A DNA stretch of 13,530 nucleotides, from assembly GCA_042091495.1 (NCBI GenBank), contig JBELHJ010000058.1, forward strand, positions 1 to 13,530, written 5' to 3'. The stretch comes from JBELHJ01 sp042091495. GTDB lineage: Bacteria; Bacteroidota; Bacteroidia; Flavobacteriales; Flavobacteriaceae. The first letter of the stretch is position 1. Each line of letters starts with the position of its first letter. Below the pieces are notes generated by a model. The model was given only the letters and a program-made list of their open reading frames with translations, did not search any database and was not told where the DNA came from. This document shows positions 7,662 through 13,530 of the stretch, piece after piece. A program made the position numbers and the translations under genes.

Positions 7662-8438
7662 ATGAGCCTAACAAAATTTGATTTAAGTGGTAAAGTAGCT
7701 ATAGTAACAGGAGGAGGAAGTGGGATTGGAAAATCTATTGCATTAACTTTAGCTAAGCAAGGAGCTACAGTTCATGTTTTAGACTACAATGCATCAGCAG
7801 CAGAGACTATAGATGCTTCTTTAGATATGTATTTTCATGTCTGTGATGTTACTAATTGGTCTTCGTTAGTGGCTGTTTCTTCTTCAATTAACGAATCTTC
7901 TGCGGGCATACATATTCTTGTAAATAACGCAGGTTTAGGTGGGGTAGGAAATATTGAAAATACCACAGAAGCTGATTTTGATAGACTTTATAACGTTAAT
8001 GTTAAAGGGGTGTTTTTGTGCACAAAAGCTTGTTTTCCTTATTTAAAACGAAGTGGGGGTGGCACTGTTATCAATATGGCTTCAATAGCCTCAACATCTG
8101 GACTCCAAGATCGTATAGCTTATACCATGACTAAGGGTGCCGTTTTAAGTATGACCTATGCTATTGCTAAAGAGGGTTTAACTCATGCTATTCGCTGTAA
8201 CGCAGTATCACCAGGCAGGGTACATACGCCTTTGGTAGATGCCTACTTAGCAAAAAATTACCCAGGTGAAGAAGCTGAAATGTTTGATAAATTAGCAAAG
8301 ACACAACCTATTGGTCGTATGGGTACTCCTCAAGAAATTGCAGATTTGGTATTGTATTTAGCCTCCGATGAAGCGGCTTTTGTGACCGGTGCTAATTTCC
8401 CAATCGACGGTGGTTATGAAACATTAAATGGAACATAA
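7662..8438 (+). CDS. Short-chain dehydrogenase (SDR), probable 2-keto-3-deoxy-L-fuconate dehydrogenase
   Basis: This is a complete 258-residue classical SDR. It has the nucleotide-binding TGGGSGIG (16-23), an acidic residue D41 after the second strand (favouring NAD+), CDVT (61-64), NNAG (88-91), catalytic S141, Y154 and K158 (Y-T-M-T-K), SPGRVHTP (183-190) and the C-terminal 'GANFPIDGGY'. SDRs act on many substrates, so the specific call rests on context. It is the first gene of a tight operon with an FAH-type hydrolase and an FMN hydroxy-acid dehydrogenase, and it is divergent from a fucosidase. In the Xanthomonas campestris L-fucose pathway, an SDR oxidises 2-keto-3-deoxy-L-fuconate at C4 and an FAH-fold hydrolase acts next. 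The alternatives are L-fucose dehydrogenase itself (also often an SDR) or a rhamnose-pathway enzyme. Predicted cytoplasmic; no signal peptide. Confidence 0.85.
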   Translation: MSLTKFDLSGKVAIVTGGGSGIGKSIALTLAKQGATVHVLDYNASAAETIDASLDMYFHVCDVTNWSSLVAVSSSINESSAGIHILVNNAGLGGVGNIENTTEADFDRLYNVNVKGVFLCTKACFPYLKRSGGGTVINMASIASTSGLQDRIAYTMTKGAVLSMTYAIAKEGLTHAIRCNAVSPGRVHTPLVDAYLAKNYPGEEAEMFDKLAKTQPIGRMGTPQEIADLVLYLASDEAAFVTGANFPIDGGYETLNGT

Positions 8439-8459
8439 TATTAATAAAACTATTTCTAT

Positions 8460-9320
8460 ATGAAATTAATACGATTTGGTGCAGTTGGTAATGAAAAGCC
8501 AGGTGTAGAATTAAATGACGGCACACGGCTAGATGTAAGTGGTTTTGGTCAAGATTTTGATCAGGATTTTTTTGGAAAAGCGGGTGTAAGTCAACTTAAA
8601 AATTGGTTACAGATTCATGAGAAAGATTGTCCTGTGGTTGCAGAATCTGTGCGACTAGGGCCACCATTACAAAGGCCTTCAAAAATAGTGTGTGTGGGTT
8701 TAAACTACGCCAAACATGCTGCAGAAAGCGGTATGGCTATCCCAGAGGAGCCGGTTTTATTTTTTAAAGCCAGTTCTGCCATTTGTGGCCCTTTTGACGA
8801 TGTAATCATTCCAAAGGGAGGTGATAAAACCGATTGGGAAGTTGAATTAGCGATTGTAATAGGGAAAGAAGCCTCTTATGTTAGTGAGTCTGATGCCATG
8901 CAGCATGTAGCAGGTTATGTTTTACATAATGACATTAGTGAGCGGTCTTTTCAGTTAGAACGCTCTGGCCAATGGGTTAAAGGAAAAAGTTGTGATACAT
9001 TTGCGCCTCTTGGACCATTTATAGCAACCGCAGATGAAATTTCAGATCCTAATAATCTTGAATTATGGTTAGAACTTAACGGCAAAAGGGTACAACATAG
9101 TAGTACTTCTGACTTTATATTCAATATTGCCGAAGTAGTTAGTTATATCAGTCAGTTTATGACCTTGCTTCCAGGAGATGTAATTTCAACAGGAACGCCG
9201 TCTGGTGTTGGATTAGGATTTGATCCGCCAGTGTATTTAAAACCTGGAGACCACATGCGACTAGGTATTGAAGGTCTAGGAGAGTCTGAACAAGTTTGTA
9301 AAGCCCACAGCGGGTCTTAA
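8460..9320 (+). CDS. Fumarylacetoacetate hydrolase-family protein, probable 2,4-diketo-3-deoxy-L-fuconate hydrolase
   Basis: The protein has 286 residues and the full FAH fold. A short N-terminal domain is followed by 'PSKIVCVGLNYAKHAAESG' (73-91), then the metal ligands E127 and E129 in 'DWEVELAIVIGK' and D158 in 'GYVLHNDISER', the substrate-region 'KGKSCDTFAPLGP' (174-186) and 'STGTPSGVG' (243-251). Family members use Mg2+ or Mn2+ to break a C-C bond in beta-diketo acids. In the non-phosphorylating deoxy-sugar pathways the homologue cleaves 2,4-diketo-3-deoxy-L-fuconate (or the rhamnonate) to pyruvate and L-lactate. It lies 21 bases after the SDR gene and 2 bases before the FMN dehydrogenase gene, so the three are surely co-transcribed. 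The family is certain; the substrate is inferred from neighbours. An aromatic-catabolism role, also known for the family, is not supported by anything nearby. Confidence 0.9.
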   Translation: MKLIRFGAVGNEKPGVELNDGTRLDVSGFGQDFDQDFFGKAGVSQLKNWLQIHEKDCPVVAESVRLGPPLQRPSKIVCVGLNYAKHAAESGMAIPEEPVLFFKASSAICGPFDDVIIPKGGDKTDWEVELAIVIGKEASYVSESDAMQHVAGYVLHNDISERSFQLERSGQWVKGKSCDTFAPLGPFIATADEISDPNNLELWLELNGKRVQHSSTSDFIFNIAEVVSYISQFMTLLPGDVISTGTPSGVGLGFDPPVYLKPGDHMRLGIEGLGESEQVCKAHSGS

Positions 9321-9322
9321 TT

Positions 9323-10480
9323 ATGATTGGCGATTTTTATTTTAATAGGAACTATCCGTCTGTTTCTCTGCTTAGAGAACGGGCCAAATACAAAATGCCA
9401 CGCTTTGCTTTTGAATATTTGGACGGGGGTTGTAATGATGATGTAAATTTAAGAAAGAACACGGCGGTCTTGCGTGAGGTAGAATTAAAACCACAATATC
9501 TTCAAGAATTCACACCTCCAGAATTAACGACCACCTTATTTGGTAAATCTTACAGTGCACCTTTTGGTATAGCCCCTGTTGGACTTCAAGGTTTGATGTG
9601 GCCAAATGCACCAGAAATTTTAGCTAAAGCCGCATTTAAGCATAATATTCCTTTTATTTTAAGTACCGTAACCACCAGTAATATTGAGCGTATTGCCCAA
9701 CTTACAGAAGGGGAGGCCTGGTTTCAATTATACCATCCTGCTCAAGAAACACTTACCAAAGATTTATTGAGACGTGCTTCTGAAACGGGTTATAAAGTAT
9801 TGGTGATCATTGCAGATGTACCAAGTTTTGGTTTCAGACCTCGTGATATTAAAAACGGTTTATCTATGCCACCTAAAATGACACTGAGTAATATTTTAGA
9901 CATGTTTCAATGTCCAGAATGGTGTGTAAAAACCTTATTACACGGTAAGCCAGAATTTGCTTCTTTAAAACCCTACATTAAAAAAGGGACTTCTATGAAA
10001 GCGTTGGGGAAGTTTATGGATGCCACATTCGAGGGGCGTCTAAGTATTGAAAAGTTAAAACGACTCAGAGAGCTTTGGCCACACAAATTGGTACTAAAAG
10101 GCGTTGAATCTTTAGCCGATGTCGAGGCCGCCCACAGCATTGGAATAGATGGTGTTATTGTATCAAATCATGGTGGGAGACAACACGATGCGGGTGAAGC
10201 TACTGTTTCGGCTTTAAAACGCATATCTAAATCATACAAAGGAAAATTAACCCTTATGATGGATAGTGGTATTCGAGGAGGTGCCGACGTGGGTAGGGCC
10301 ATGGCTAGTGGTGCCGATTTTACATTCCTTGGGCGCTCATTCATGTATGGGGTTGGCGCATTAGGTCATAAAGGCGGTGAACACACTACTAGTCTTATAA
10401 AAACTGAATTGCTTCAACAACTAGAACAGCTAAACTGTAAACATCCCAGTGATTTAATTAGATTTAATATTGGAAATTAA
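9323..10480 (+). CDS. FMN-dependent alpha-hydroxy-acid dehydrogenase, probable L-lactate dehydrogenase
   Basis: This 385-residue enzyme covers the whole FMN_dh barrel. Visible marks are 'FAFEYLDGG' (28-36; Tyr at 32), 'APFGIAPVGLQG' (79-90), 'STVTTSNIERIA' (114-125), 'FQLYHP' (134-139), FMN-phosphate-side K259, the active-site 'SNHGGRQHD' (281-289) with H283 as catalytic base and R286 as carboxylate-binding Arg, and 'DSGIRGGADV' (314-323) and 'LGRSF' (336-340) near the FMN phosphate. It starts 2 bases after the FAH-hydrolase stop, so translation is probably coupled. If the hydrolase releases L-lactate, this enzyme would oxidise it to pyruvate and pass electrons to the respiratory chain. Oddities: the usual 'TVDTP' segment reads 'IADVP' (163-167) and the usual 'GE' after 'hP' reads 'APE' (96-98), so the substrate may be a different 2-hydroxy acid. 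No signal peptide is present. Confidence 0.88.
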   Translation: MIGDFYFNRNYPSVSLLRERAKYKMPRFAFEYLDGGCNDDVNLRKNTAVLREVELKPQYLQEFTPPELTTTLFGKSYSAPFGIAPVGLQGLMWPNAPEILAKAAFKHNIPFILSTVTTSNIERIAQLTEGEAWFQLYHPAQETLTKDLLRRASETGYKVLVIIADVPSFGFRPRDIKNGLSMPPKMTLSNILDMFQCPEWCVKTLLHGKPEFASLKPYIKKGTSMKALGKFMDATFEGRLSIEKLKRLRELWPHKLVLKGVESLADVEAAHSIGIDGVIVSNHGGRQHDAGEATVSALKRISKSYKGKLTLMMDSGIRGGADVGRAMASGADFTFLGRSFMYGVGALGHKGGEHTTSLIKTELLQQLEQLNCKHPSDLIRFNIGN

Positions 10481-10486
10481 AAGCAT

Positions 10487-10515
10487 AAAAAAACCTCTTT
10501 TAAAGAGGTTTTTTT
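10487..10515. terminator. Bidirectional intrinsic terminator ending the fucose operon
   Basis: This is a perfect inverted repeat with 14-base arms (AAAAAAACCTCTTT at 10487-10500 and AAAGAGGTTTTTTT at 10502-10515). The T-run on either strand acts as the U-tract. It begins 6 bases after the plus-strand stop (10480), and the convergent minus-strand gene's stop lies only 1 base from its right end. Confidence 0.9.
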
Positions 10516-10516
10516 A

Positions 10517-11041
10517 TTATTCTTGAAGGTGTTGTACTTGAAATCCACCAACATCAAAATAATCCATAAAGGTATGGGCTTTACCATCTTCATTAAACAT
10601 GAGTACGGCCATCCACTTATGACTTACTTTGGTGCCACTTTCGGTATGGGTATGGTGCCAGTCTCCGTAAATACGTGTTGCATTAGGATTATCACTAACA
10701 TCGTCTTGCATACTATATAAGTTACCACCATAATAGTTGCCATTTTTAAAAGAAGACTCGCTATACACACTTAAGTAACCTTCTAAAGCTGTTCTAAGGT
10801 CTGCTTTACCAGCATATGCATCCGAAGTTTTTTGATCTGCACCATACCATTTTAAGGAATCCGCAAAAATAGACATGACCTTATCTAAATCGCGTTCAGC
10901 AATTCCCTCAGGGAAAATTTTCCATGTGGCTACCGCTTGTTCAAATTTAGCTTGATTTGCAGCAGAATTATCATCAGTTTTTTCAACCTGTTGGTTACAG
11001 CTTAAGATAATAATACTTAATAGTAAACTTAATTTTTTCAT
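10517..11041 (-). CDS. NTF2/SnoaL-like lipoprotein
   Basis: This is a 174-residue protein with a very short lipoprotein signal: 'MKKLSLLLSIIILSC', lipidated Cys at 15. After an Asn/Asp-rich linker the mature part has the layout of a SnoaL-like (NTF2-fold) domain. A helix with 'FPEGIAERDLDKVMSIFADSLKWYG' (43-67) is followed by strands carrying 'IYGDWHHTHTESG' (124-136), 'KWMAVLMFNEDGK' (142-154) and 'FMDYFDVGGF' (158-167). The domain makes a pocket that in relatives binds or isomerises small molecules, but many members have no known activity. It is last of three minus-strand genes, 83 bases after the beta-propeller lipoprotein gene. It resembles the lipoprotein at 2747-3265 in size, anchor and fold but not closely in sequence. 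Function unknown. Confidence 0.78.
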   Translation of the reverse strand: MKKLSLLLSIIILSCNQQVEKTDDNSAANQAKFEQAVATWKIFPEGIAERDLDKVMSIFADSLKWYGADQKTSDAYAGKADLRTALEGYLSVYSESSFKNGNYYGGNLYSMQDDVSDNPNATRIYGDWHHTHTESGTKVSHKWMAVLMFNEDGKAHTFMDYFDVGGFQVQHLQE

Positions 11042-11063
11042 AGTTTTAGTGTTACAGTTATCA

Positions 11064-11082
11064 TGTAATTTACTGCATTACA
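11064..11082. promoter_or_regulatory. Possible operator dyad upstream of the SnoaL-like lipoprotein
   Basis: The sequence has perfect 6-base inverted arms TGTAAT (11064-11069) and ATTACA (11077-11082) with a 7-base spacer. It lies 23-41 bases before the ATG at 11041, where a repressor or activator could act. Short AT-rich dyads are frequent by chance, so this is only a candidate. Confidence 0.2.
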
Positions 11083-11124
11083 AGCTTTAATAAAAATATT
11101 AAATATTATCTAATCTTAAAATAA

Positions 11125-12378
11125 TTATAAAGAGTTGATTTTTAGAAACCCAAAATTACCGTTATCAACAGCTACTAAGGCGCCACCATCGGCACTAAGT
11201 GTTATGGCTTCACCAGCCCAATCATTCCCATCCTTACTTTGGTAAATTTGTTGCCATTCTATTTGTCCCGATTCATTATACTTAATAAGATATACCAACC
11301 ATTGGTTTGATGAAGACTCAGTTTGAGAACAGTACACGTCATAAGACTCATACTCATCGCCAGAACCTGCAACAATAATGCAACCCCCATCTTTGGTTGC
11401 TTTAATATCCCAGGTTTCATCATGAATATAGCGCGGGTCAAAACCTCTTGGGTTACCTTGTTTACTTTCCCATATTAGGGTCCCGTTAGTATCTATTTTC
11501 ATGGTGTAGGTATCCCAGTTTTCAGTGTTTGATAGGGTATGACCCGTTAAAAAAATAGACCCAGAAGCATCGATATCCATTCCAAAGTTGTGATCGCTAC
11601 TCGTACCACCATATTTAGCATGCCAATTTAAAGTCCCATCTTCATTAATGTTAATTAAGGCATAATCTTCGGCACCTTCAGTAAGTCCGCTTATTATGTA
11701 TTCAGAATTATAAGCTTTAATACGGTAGGCATGCGCCATAAAATTATTTATAGATTGTGAGTTGATAAGAGTACCATTGGCATCTAAAAAAGCAATCAAT
11801 CCTTGACCTTCAGTAAAGAAGGTATTGCCACGATCTTCTGCATTATTATAGCCTACAGCTATGAAACCGGTTGGTGTTTGTGCAATAGCTTCATAAGCAT
11901 CACTTCCCCCATGATTAATTGACTTGGATTCTATAATTGCCCCTGAATTCTTATCTAATATTATAAATGCTGCATCTTCATTTACACTACCAACTATAAT
12001 GTAATTTTGGTCTGTTTCTAGAGCAGCATTACCTAAATTATGGCCTTTTTGCCCAATTTCTGTTTGCCACAACAGGTTGCCATCTGCACTAATTTTAACC
12101 GCTAAAATTTTTGCAGTATTGGGTATAAATCCAGTTTCACCAATTTGTAAATAGCCACCATCACTGCAGCTTAGAATAAAATGACCGTGTGATTCTTCTC
12201 CACTACCATTAAATGATACAAACCAATTGCTACTGGGACTATTAGTAGAAATTTTAGGATTACAATTACTTACGGGATTATCTGTATCGTTATCTGTGTT
12301 ATCATCAGGATCAGATGATGAGCAAGAAATTAACAGTACAGATAAAAAAAATATATACTTATGATTAATGTGGAGCAT
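11125..12378 (-). CDS. Lipoprotein with beta-propeller-like repeats
   Basis: The protein has 417 residues. Its lipoprotein signal ends in 'LLISC' with Cys19 as the anchor, followed by an acidic Asp/Asn linker ('SSSDPDDNTDNDTDN'). The rest is built of repeated units with strands of the type (K/N)-I-(S/N/D)-x-(D/N)-G-x-(L/I)-x-W. Examples are 'KISADGNLLWQTEIG' (95-109), 'LDANGTLINSQSI' (198-210), 'ININEDGTLNWHAKYG' (242-257), 'KIDTNGTLIWESKQG' (294-308) and 'KYNESGQIEWQQIY' (366-379), each preceded by a 'G(F/Y/C)I-(A/I)-V-G' type strand. This pattern is typical of secreted Bacteroidota proteins with six- or seven-bladed propellers. It lacks a T9SS tail. No catalytic residues are evident; a surface scaffold or ligand-binding role is possible but unproven. 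It lies between the AIM24-type gene and the second SnoaL-like lipoprotein, on the same strand. Confidence 0.78.
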   Translation of the reverse strand: MLHINHKYIFFLSVLLISCSSSDPDDNTDNDTDNPVSNCNPKISTNSPSSNWFVSFNGSGEESHGHFILSCSDGGYLQIGETGFIPNTAKILAVKISADGNLLWQTEIGQKGHNLGNAALETDQNYIIVGSVNEDAAFIILDKNSGAIIESKSINHGGSDAYEAIAQTPTGFIAVGYNNAEDRGNTFFTEGQGLIAFLDANGTLINSQSINNFMAHAYRIKAYNSEYIISGLTEGAEDYALININEDGTLNWHAKYGGTSSDHNFGMDIDASGSIFLTGHTLSNTENWDTYTMKIDTNGTLIWESKQGNPRGFDPRYIHDETWDIKATKDGGCIIVAGSGDEYESYDVYCSQTESSSNQWLVYLIKYNESGQIEWQQIYQSKDGNDWAGEAITLSADGGALVAVDNGNFGFLKINSL

Positions 12379-12395
12379 AACGCTTATAGTTTACT

Positions 12396-12414
12396 CTAAA
12401 AACGTCATTTTTAG
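12396..12414. repeat. Inverted repeat upstream of the propeller lipoprotein
   Basis: Perfect 7-base arms CTAAAAA (12396-12402) and TTTTTAG (12408-12414) surround a CGTCA loop. The repeat lies 18 bases before the lipoprotein ATG (12378) and 50 bases after the AIM24 stop. It could be an operator or a weak hairpin; there is no T-run after the stem on the minus strand, so I do not call it a terminator. Confidence 0.3.
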
Positions 12415-12463
12415 ACCCTTAGTATTTAAAAAAAGTAAGTAATTTTTTTTATGGGTGTACCTT

Positions 12464-13258
12464 TTAATAATTATCGCCGTCAATCATTCTGCCAATACCT
12501 CCTAGAACAGAACCTTCGCCTTTAGACTTGCCACCCATCTTTGGAGCGTGTTTAATGATACGGTCTGCCAATCTGGAGAAGGGAAGACTTTGTAGGTAAA
12601 TTTTACCCGTACCAGAAAGTTTGGCTAAGAACAGCCCTTCGCCACCAAATAACATAGATTTTAAATTGCCGGCTTTTTCTATGGTATATTCAATACTACT
12701 TGAAAATCCCACAATACAACCGGTATCTACCATAATAGATTCGTTATTAAGTTCTTTTTCAATTACGGTACCTCCAGCATGTAAAAATGCCAAACCGTCA
12801 CCGCTAAGTTTTTGAAGAATAAATCCTTCACCTCCAAAAAGTCCAGCACCAAAACGTTTGGTAAATGCAATAGATACTTTGGTACCTTTTGCAGCACACA
12901 AAAAAGCATCTTTTTGACATAGTATTTCACCATGTACTTGTTTAAGATCTATAGGCACTATAGAACCCGGGTAGGGTGCAGCAAAGGCCACTTCATTACG
13001 GTTGTAACCGTGATTAGTAAAATGGGTAAGAAATAAAGATTCACCGGTTAAGGCACGTTTACCCACATCTAAGATTTTTCCAAAAAATCCTTTATCTGGT
13101 TCAGAACCGTCACCTGTTTTTGCTTCAAAACTTATATCAGGGTGCATCCAGTTCATGGTACCTGCTTCAGCTACTACAGTTTCTTGTGGGTCTAAAGCAA
13201 TGGTGACCATTTGTAAATCGTCGCCTTGAATGGTATAATTTATTTCGTGTGATTGCAT
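12464..13258 (-). CDS. AIM24 / TIGR00266 family protein
   Basis: I place the start at the ATG at 13258 (264 residues) because 'MQSHEINYTIQGDDLQMVTIALDP' is the typical family opening. An ATG at 13282 adds eight residues (MKNRNYIT) that have no family counterpart. Conserved features are 'EAGTMNWM' (31-38), 'GESLFLTHF' (72-80), 'FGAGLFGGEGFILQKLSGDGLAFLHAGG' spread over 136-163, 'DTGCIVGF' (178-185) and 'MLFGGEGLFLAKLSGTGKIYLQSLP' over 202-226. The last block repeats the earlier one, showing an internal duplication. A Gly-rich tail (242-256) ends the protein. There is no signal peptide, so it is probably cytoplasmic. Yeast Aim24 is mitochondrial and affects inner-membrane organisation; bacterial members lack a settled function. 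It is first of three minus-strand genes; an upstream terminator separates it from the gene at the right edge. Confidence 0.88.
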   Translation of the reverse strand: MQSHEINYTIQGDDLQMVTIALDPQETVVAEAGTMNWMHPDISFEAKTGDGSEPDKGFFGKILDVGKRALTGESLFLTHFTNHGYNRNEVAFAAPYPGSIVPIDLKQVHGEILCQKDAFLCAAKGTKVSIAFTKRFGAGLFGGEGFILQKLSGDGLAFLHAGGTVIEKELNNESIMVDTGCIVGFSSSIEYTIEKAGNLKSMLFGGEGLFLAKLSGTGKIYLQSLPFSRLADRIIKHAPKMGGKSKGEGSVLGGIGRMIDGDNY

Positions 13259-13315
13259 TGTAATATAATTTCGGTTTTTCACTTAATTATATGACGATAA
13301 ACAGAAGATTATGTT

Positions 13316-13352
13316 ACAAAAAAACCTTATGAAATTCATAAGGTTTTTTTGT
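13316..13352 (-). terminator. Intrinsic terminator after the S74-like gene
   Basis: This is an almost uninterrupted palindrome. The 18-base left arm (13316-13333, with core AAAAAAACCTTATGAA) pairs with the right arm (13335-13352, with core TTCATAAGGTTTTTTT) around a single central base, giving a long stem with T-runs on both strands. It begins 2 bases past the minus-strand stop at 13355 and stands upstream of the AIM24 gene, insulating it from read-through. Confidence 0.88.
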
Positions 13353-13354
13353 TG

Positions 13355-13530
13355 CTATTTATTAAGTAATGTATTTACTTTTTGTTCCAGTAGGCGTAAG
13401 CGTTCTTCTTGTTTTTTTAGGCGCTCAATCTCTTGTTGTTGTTCTTTTATGGCATTAATTAATACAGGCACTAAGCCTTGATAGTTTACTGACTTGATGT
13501 TGTTGGTTTCTGATACCAACTCAGGGAAAA
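13355..13530 (-). CDS. C-terminal end of a Peptidase_S74 / tail-fibre-type protein (partial)
   Basis: The right edge holds the last 57 codons of a minus-strand gene: 'FPELVSETNNIKSVNYQG', then 'LVPVLINAIKEQQQEI', then a Glu/Gln/Lys-rich coiled coil ending in 'LLNK'. The 'V-N-Y-Q-G-L-V-P-V-L-I-N-A-I-K-E-Q-Q' pattern followed by a coiled coil is typical of the end of the intramolecular chaperone (Peptidase_S74) domain found in phage tail spikes and in long secreted Bacteroidota proteins. There the domain assists trimer folding and often cuts itself off. The cleavage site and the rest of the protein lie outside the window, so the nature of the main body is unknown. The frame stays open to the window edge and no start codon is claimed. 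Confidence 0.75.
   Translation of the reverse strand, partial: FPELVSETNNIKSVNYQGLVPVLINAIKEQQQEIERLKKQEERLRLLEQKVNTLLNK

Noticed and set aside
10523..10720. Plus-strand frame opposite the NTF2-like lipoprotein
   Set aside because: It sits directly after a terminator, overlaps a supported gene and has no domain.
11259..11441. Out-of-frame minus-strand frame within the propeller lipoprotein
   Set aside because: It is a shadow of the repeat-bearing frame, with no independent support.
12621..12815. Plus-strand frame opposite the AIM24 gene
   Set aside because: It is antisense to the conserved family motifs; no independent support.

Overview
The window is AT-rich, gene-dense DNA from a member of the Bacteroidota, most likely a marine Flavobacteriaceae. 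Supporting signs are type IX secretion (T9SS) C-terminal sorting domains with 'YPNP' motifs on two proteins, lipoprotein signals ending in [IL]SSC or [IL]LSC, signal peptides ending in '..SQ', the absence of Shine-Dalgarno sequences, and polysaccharide-degrading enzymes. It reads as accessory carbohydrate-catabolism DNA (the edge of a polysaccharide-utilisation region) next to more general cell-envelope genes. No SusC/SusD pair, sulfatase, transporter, transposase, RNA gene or CRISPR array is visible.

Layout. 1-2674 (+) is the 3' part of a large T9SS-exported, multi-domain, carbohydrate-binding protein: four DUF5011-type Ig domains, two binding-type beta-sandwich domains and a sorting tail. 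It ends in a strong hairpin terminator. 2747-3265 (-) encodes a SnoaL-type ester-cyclase-like lipoprotein. 3363-5195 (-) encodes a secreted GH128-type (Asl1-like) glycoside hydrolase, probably a beta-1,3-glucanase, also with a T9SS tail. 5282-6022 (+) encodes a nitroreductase-family flavoprotein. 6050-7564 (-) encodes an exported GH29 alpha-L-fucosidase. Divergent from it, 7662-10480 (+) is a tight three-gene operon: short-chain dehydrogenase, FAH-family hydrolase and FMN-dependent alpha-hydroxy-acid dehydrogenase. A hairpin terminator separates this from a minus-strand run: an AIM24/TIGR00266 protein (12464-13258), a beta-propeller-like lipoprotein (11125-12378) and a second NTF2/SnoaL-like lipoprotein (10517-11041). 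At the right edge is the C-terminal coiled coil of a Peptidase_S74/tail-fibre-type protein (13355-13530, -), with its own perfect hairpin terminator.

How the genes work together. The clearest story is L-fucose use. The GH29 enzyme would release fucose from fucosylated glycans such as fucoidan. The operon matches the last steps of the non-phosphorylating L-fucose pathway: 2-keto-3-deoxy-L-fuconate is oxidised by the SDR, cleaved by the FAH-fold hydrolase to pyruvate and L-lactate, and the lactate is oxidised to pyruvate by the FMN enzyme. Fucose dehydrogenase, fuconolactonase and fuconate dehydratase are not in the window. The GH128 protein and the binding-domain protein suggest that beta-1,3-glucan (laminarin-like) degradation is encoded alongside. 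Family assignments come from motif recognition; the pathway and its substrates are inference.
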